Source: JBFGFX01 sp965232455 | GTDB lineage: Bacteria; Pseudomonadota; Gammaproteobacteria; Steroidobacterales; Woeseiaceae | NCBI GenBank assembly: GCA_965232455.1 | Contig: OZ246981.1 | Span: 1,674,001-1,738,000 of the forward strand | Direction of reading: 5' to 3' | DNA: 64,000 nucleotides | Shown here: positions 61,751-64,000 of the stretch, in pieces | Layout: each line of letters starts with the position of its first letter | Position numbering within the stretch: position 1 is the first letter of the stretch | Translations under genes and position numbers: made by a program | The notes under the pieces: model-generated | Told to the model about the DNA's origin: nothing | Database searches by the model: none | The model's input: the letters and a program-made list of their open reading frames with translations, nothing else

Positions 61751-62302
61751 TTGGCGTCGTGGACGGACTGGCTATGGCTTGCCGGCGCATTAGCGCCCAT
61801 TGGCTCTCGTACGTTTATGTGGTGGTGGCATATCAACCTGATGTCGCAGATCCTTCCCGCCGAAGCGAGACTGATCGAGCAACATCGAAGTGTCATCATC
61901 CCGTTAGCTGGATTCAGCTTTTCGGCGCTCCTAGCGGTCGCTGTAGTTGACGCAGAGTTAAAAACCGGGTTGCGTGTGCCAACGATCTTGCTACTGATCA
62001 GCTTTACCGCGTTTATTGCGGCTCTCAATATGCAAAGCTACAAATTCACCAGGGGCGCTGACATGAGGGCCACCGCCTTGTACGAAGCGGCGACTCTTTC
62101 CCTGTTTCTTACCATCGCTAACATCATATTTTCCAATACCGCGGGCAGCAGCTTTCGATACACGGGATTCGCCGCAATCCTGGTCTGGTCAATAGACCAC
62201 GGAATCCGGTACAAGATCCTGTGGAAACACTTGACCTCAATCGCGCGAGTTAATGCTGATGATAAAAGAAAAGGAACCGATCAAACCGCAGAAAGACTCT
62301 GA
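61751..62302 (+). CDS. Membrane protein, unknown
   Basis: 183 residues from TTG 61751, supported by GGGGGAG seven bases upstream. About five helices: DWLWLAGALAPIGS, FSFSALLAVAVVDA, TILLLISFTAFIAALNM, LSLFLTIANIIFSN and GFAAILVWSIDHG. A zinc-ribbon microgene starts inside its 3' end, indicating co-translation. No family recognised. Confidence 0.62.
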   Translation: MASWTDWLWLAGALAPIGSRTFMWWWHINLMSQILPAEARLIEQHRSVIIPLAGFSFSALLAVAVVDAELKTGLRVPTILLLISFTAFIAALNMQSYKFTRGADMRATALYEAATLSLFLTIANIIFSNTAGSSFRYTGFAAILVWSIDHGIRYKILWKHLTSIARVNADDKRKGTDQTAERL

Positions 62303-62393
62303 TCGTGTAGAAGAAATCGACTACAACTATTGTAGTGCATGTGGGACCGGCTATCCGGTTGGAGAGAGTTGCCCGAATTGCTCAAGCCCCTAG
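62259..62393 (+). CDS. 44-residue zinc-ribbon protein
   Basis: ATG 62259 to TAG 62393, overlapping the previous gene by 44 bases in another frame. The product starts MIKEKEPIKPQKDSDRVEEI and ends with YCSACGTGYPVGESCPNCSSP, a complete CxxC-x9-CxxC zinc ribbon of the rubredoxin/zinc-knuckle kind. The spacing of all four Cys makes chance unlikely. It may assist the overlapping membrane protein or bind nucleic acid. Confidence 0.65.
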   Translation: MIKEKEPIKPQKDSDRVEEIDYNYCSACGTGYPVGESCPNCSSP

Positions 62394-62529
62394 CACGAGA
62401 GGCGTTCACGCTTGTCCGGCAACTGCCAACTTTCGTACATTGCGGAGAGACAATTTCGTTTGACTCATTGCTGCAGATGCCAGCAGCAATGAGTTGTCCG
62501 TTGCGGTATGCGATTAGATCGACAGCGGC

Positions 62530-63735
62530 TCAGTAACCCTCGAGCTCCATGAATCTTTCGTTATCGTAGAGCGTTCTGGCGATTTTCGAGATCACGCTCT
62601 TTCCGTTTTCACCGTTGCTGAACACGACAAAACCCATCTGCCGGTCCGGAACGAAAAGGCCGAGCGTTTTCTCACCCCGGTTGGATCCGTTGTGTGCAAA
62701 CAAGCGGTGGTCCCCGTATTCGTAGATGTACCAACCAACTCCGAAACCCATACGCTCCGGACAGACGTCAACCGGCGTCCGATCGGGTCCGCACCAACGC
62801 GGCACCTCGTCCATGGATATCGAACGACGTTCCTCGGACATTTTTTCGCTGACGCCGGAATCGCCAAGCACTGCGACAATGAAACTTGCGTAGTCCTCAC
62901 TGGTCGTCCAGACGTCTCCGGCGCCCAGAGGCTCGTCGTTCAAATCGGGTTTCGCCCAGGTCCCATCTGCAAGCCGCCGCCAGGCGACCCGTTCTCCAAA
63001 CCAGGGTTCGCGGACGAAAGACGTATTCGCCATGCCGGCCGTATCGAACAGAAGCTCTCCGGCGACGTCCTCGAACGGCGTGCCGAGTTTCCGTTCCAGG
63101 AACCGTACGACGTACCGTAAACCTTCCCCCGAATAACCGACTTGGGTTCCCGGTTCCCACTGGAACGACAGCTTGCCGTCCGACATCCGCCGCCAGTTCA
63201 TGAATCCGGTCTGATGAGCCAGCGCGATCCGCGGGGTCAGCTTGTCGTGACGCGGGTCGTCCGCAACGTCCGGGTCCACCCAGTACACGGACATCGGTTC
63301 GTCCAGGGACACGCGGCCCTGCGACGCGAGGCGCAGGACTATCTCTCCGACCATTGGCTTGGCAATCGACGCGGTGTTGTAGAGTGTAGACGTCGTCGCC
63401 GGCACGCCGGGTGCTTGCTCTCCACAGACCAGTGTCCAGCTCACGACGTTGTCCGAAACGTAGGTGACGGCAACACTCGGCACGTCGTGTTCGCTCAGCC
63501 AGCCGGGAACCCGCGCTTCCAGAGTATCGAGAAGCACGCGACCCACACCTGGTGGCGTCCCACCGGACGATGCAACGTTTTCGGAAACACATCGCTGCCC
63601 AGCCGAAGCGATGACGGGTTTACCCGACCCCGCGTTGAACACAATCGCAGCCGCGAATGGCGCGCTCACACGCGAACTATATTGTGTCGCACAGCCGGCG
63701 AGTAAAGCGGCTGTGATCAAAACGGTAAGCTTCAT
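62530..63735 (-). CDS. Serine beta-lactamase-like hydrolase, lipoprotein
   Basis: 401 residues from ATG 63735. Lipobox ALLAGC. Class C/PBP4-like active site: SxxK in TASIAKPMVG, the Tyr motif GYSGEGLRYV (YSG in place of YxN) and a C-terminal LFAHNGSNRGEKT in the position of the KTG/HxG motif. Such proteins are peptidases or esterases on the periplasmic side. GC-rich, ordinary coding marks the end of the island. Confidence 0.88.
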   Translation of the reverse strand: MKLTVLITAALLAGCATQYSSRVSAPFAAAIVFNAGSGKPVIASAGQRCVSENVASSGGTPPGVGRVLLDTLEARVPGWLSEHDVPSVAVTYVSDNVVSWTLVCGEQAPGVPATTSTLYNTASIAKPMVGEIVLRLASQGRVSLDEPMSVYWVDPDVADDPRHDKLTPRIALAHQTGFMNWRRMSDGKLSFQWEPGTQVGYSGEGLRYVVRFLERKLGTPFEDVAGELLFDTAGMANTSFVREPWFGERVAWRRLADGTWAKPDLNDEPLGAGDVWTTSEDYASFIVAVLGDSGVSEKMSEERRSISMDEVPRWCGPDRTPVDVCPERMGFGVGWYIYEYGDHRLFAHNGSNRGEKTLGLFVPDRQMGFVVFSNGENGKSVISKIARTLYDNERFMELEGY

Positions 63736-64000
63736 GTCGAACCCTACGCCAACTGCCAAACCCGGCGACGTCTCACCCGGTTGGCCGTACCGGTCTCTCT
63801 TGCCTTGCCAATTAGATAGCCCTGTCGACCGTTTAGTTTGAATGTCTGCCTCGAGTGGGATCCAGGCCGCCCGGCTCTGTTTGGACGACCGTTACGGAGA
63901 TCCTGGAACCGATGACAGCCACTCGCCGAACATCCGCGCGAGAACGACGCTTGGGGTCCATCGTTCAATACAATTTTTTCTTCGTATAATCAAAAATATG

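Larger units (their letters stand above)
45174..62529. mobile_element. Decayed genomic island at tRNA-Ser(TGA)
   Basis: From the tRNA 3' end the DNA is AT-richer, genes are short, start codons are often TTG or GTG, and several genes are broken: tyrosine recombinase, SRAP, aldo-keto reductase and a zinc-finger gene. Cargo includes defence-type domains (FRG, TIR, trypsin-like protease). GC-rich, well-formed coding resumes with the serine hydrolase ending at 62530. The right boundary is inferred from composition only; no attR-like repeat of the tRNA end was seen, so it may have been lost or lie outside. Confidence 0.65.

Overview
The window looks like a chromosome segment of a GC-rich, Gram-negative, probably marine or sediment gammaproteobacterium. 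The grounds are TonB-dependent uptake, many Sec or lipobox-bearing exported proteins, a Cfa/DUF1365/lipocalin cluster and the protein styles; a Woeseiales- or Steroidobacter-like relative is my guess and is not shown by any marker gene. Both strands are densely coded up to about 45.0 kb. From 45.17 to about 62.5 kb the DNA turns AT-richer and holds small membrane proteins, broken genes and defence-like genes, before core-like DNA returns.

Layout. 1-15 kb: housekeeping and exported enzymes (truncated amino-acid binding protein, TonB_C-like protein, deoxynucleoside kinase, amidohydrolase, small phosphatase, tandem universal stress protein, oligopeptidase B, metallo-beta-lactamase-fold hydrolase, APC permease, M28 peptidase, dienelactone hydrolase, Sel1-repeat protein). 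15.3-21.7 kb: a seven-gene minus-strand operon (CFA-type methyltransferase, DUF2878, DUF1295, lipocalin, FAD oxidoreductase, DUF1365, Cfa) behind a good promoter. It resembles the RpoE/ChrR-linked lipid-modification clusters of other proteobacteria, some members of which make furan fatty acids. 21.7-32.4 kb: a sugar-catabolic regulon marked by four copies of a LacI-type palindrome around CAAACGTTTG. It contains a 2-hydroxyacid dehydrogenase, a PfkB kinase, a fucose-isomerase-like protein, a Gfo/Idh/MocA protein, the LacI regulator, a TonB receptor and a sodium/solute symporter. The kinase resembles E. coli YihV (sulfofructose kinase) and keeps the Lys27/Asn109/Arg138 sulfonate pocket as I remember it. 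The dehydrogenase resembles SlcC (sulfolactate dehydrogenase). My best hypothesis is an unusual sulfoquinovose pathway whose C-C cleaving enzyme is not in the window.

32.4-45.2 kb: a LysR/MBL/cupin group, an FG-GAP lipoprotein, tRNA-Arg(CCT) followed by a three-unit 124-bp tandem repeat that copies exactly 19 nt of the tRNA 3' end (compare the E. coli tyrT/rtT arrangement), an HD protein, an S9 peptidase, a GNAT, Bcp, YjbQ, a histidine phosphatase and tRNA-Ser(TGA).

45.17-62.5 kb: a decayed genomic island next to tRNA-Ser(TGA). Its tyrosine recombinase is interrupted by a stop codon at the catalytic HxxR arginine. Cargo includes a trypsin-like protease framed by integron attC-like sequences, a PadR operon behind a broken SRAP gene, FRG, TIR-pentapeptide and nucleotide-sensor-like proteins (a likely anti-phage cluster), several tiny zinc-ribbon genes, a glycine-zipper peptide and a duplicated microgene. 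A lipoprotein-type serine beta-lactamase-like hydrolase marks the return to core DNA at 62.53 kb. All functions are read from sequence by eye; no database search was possible.
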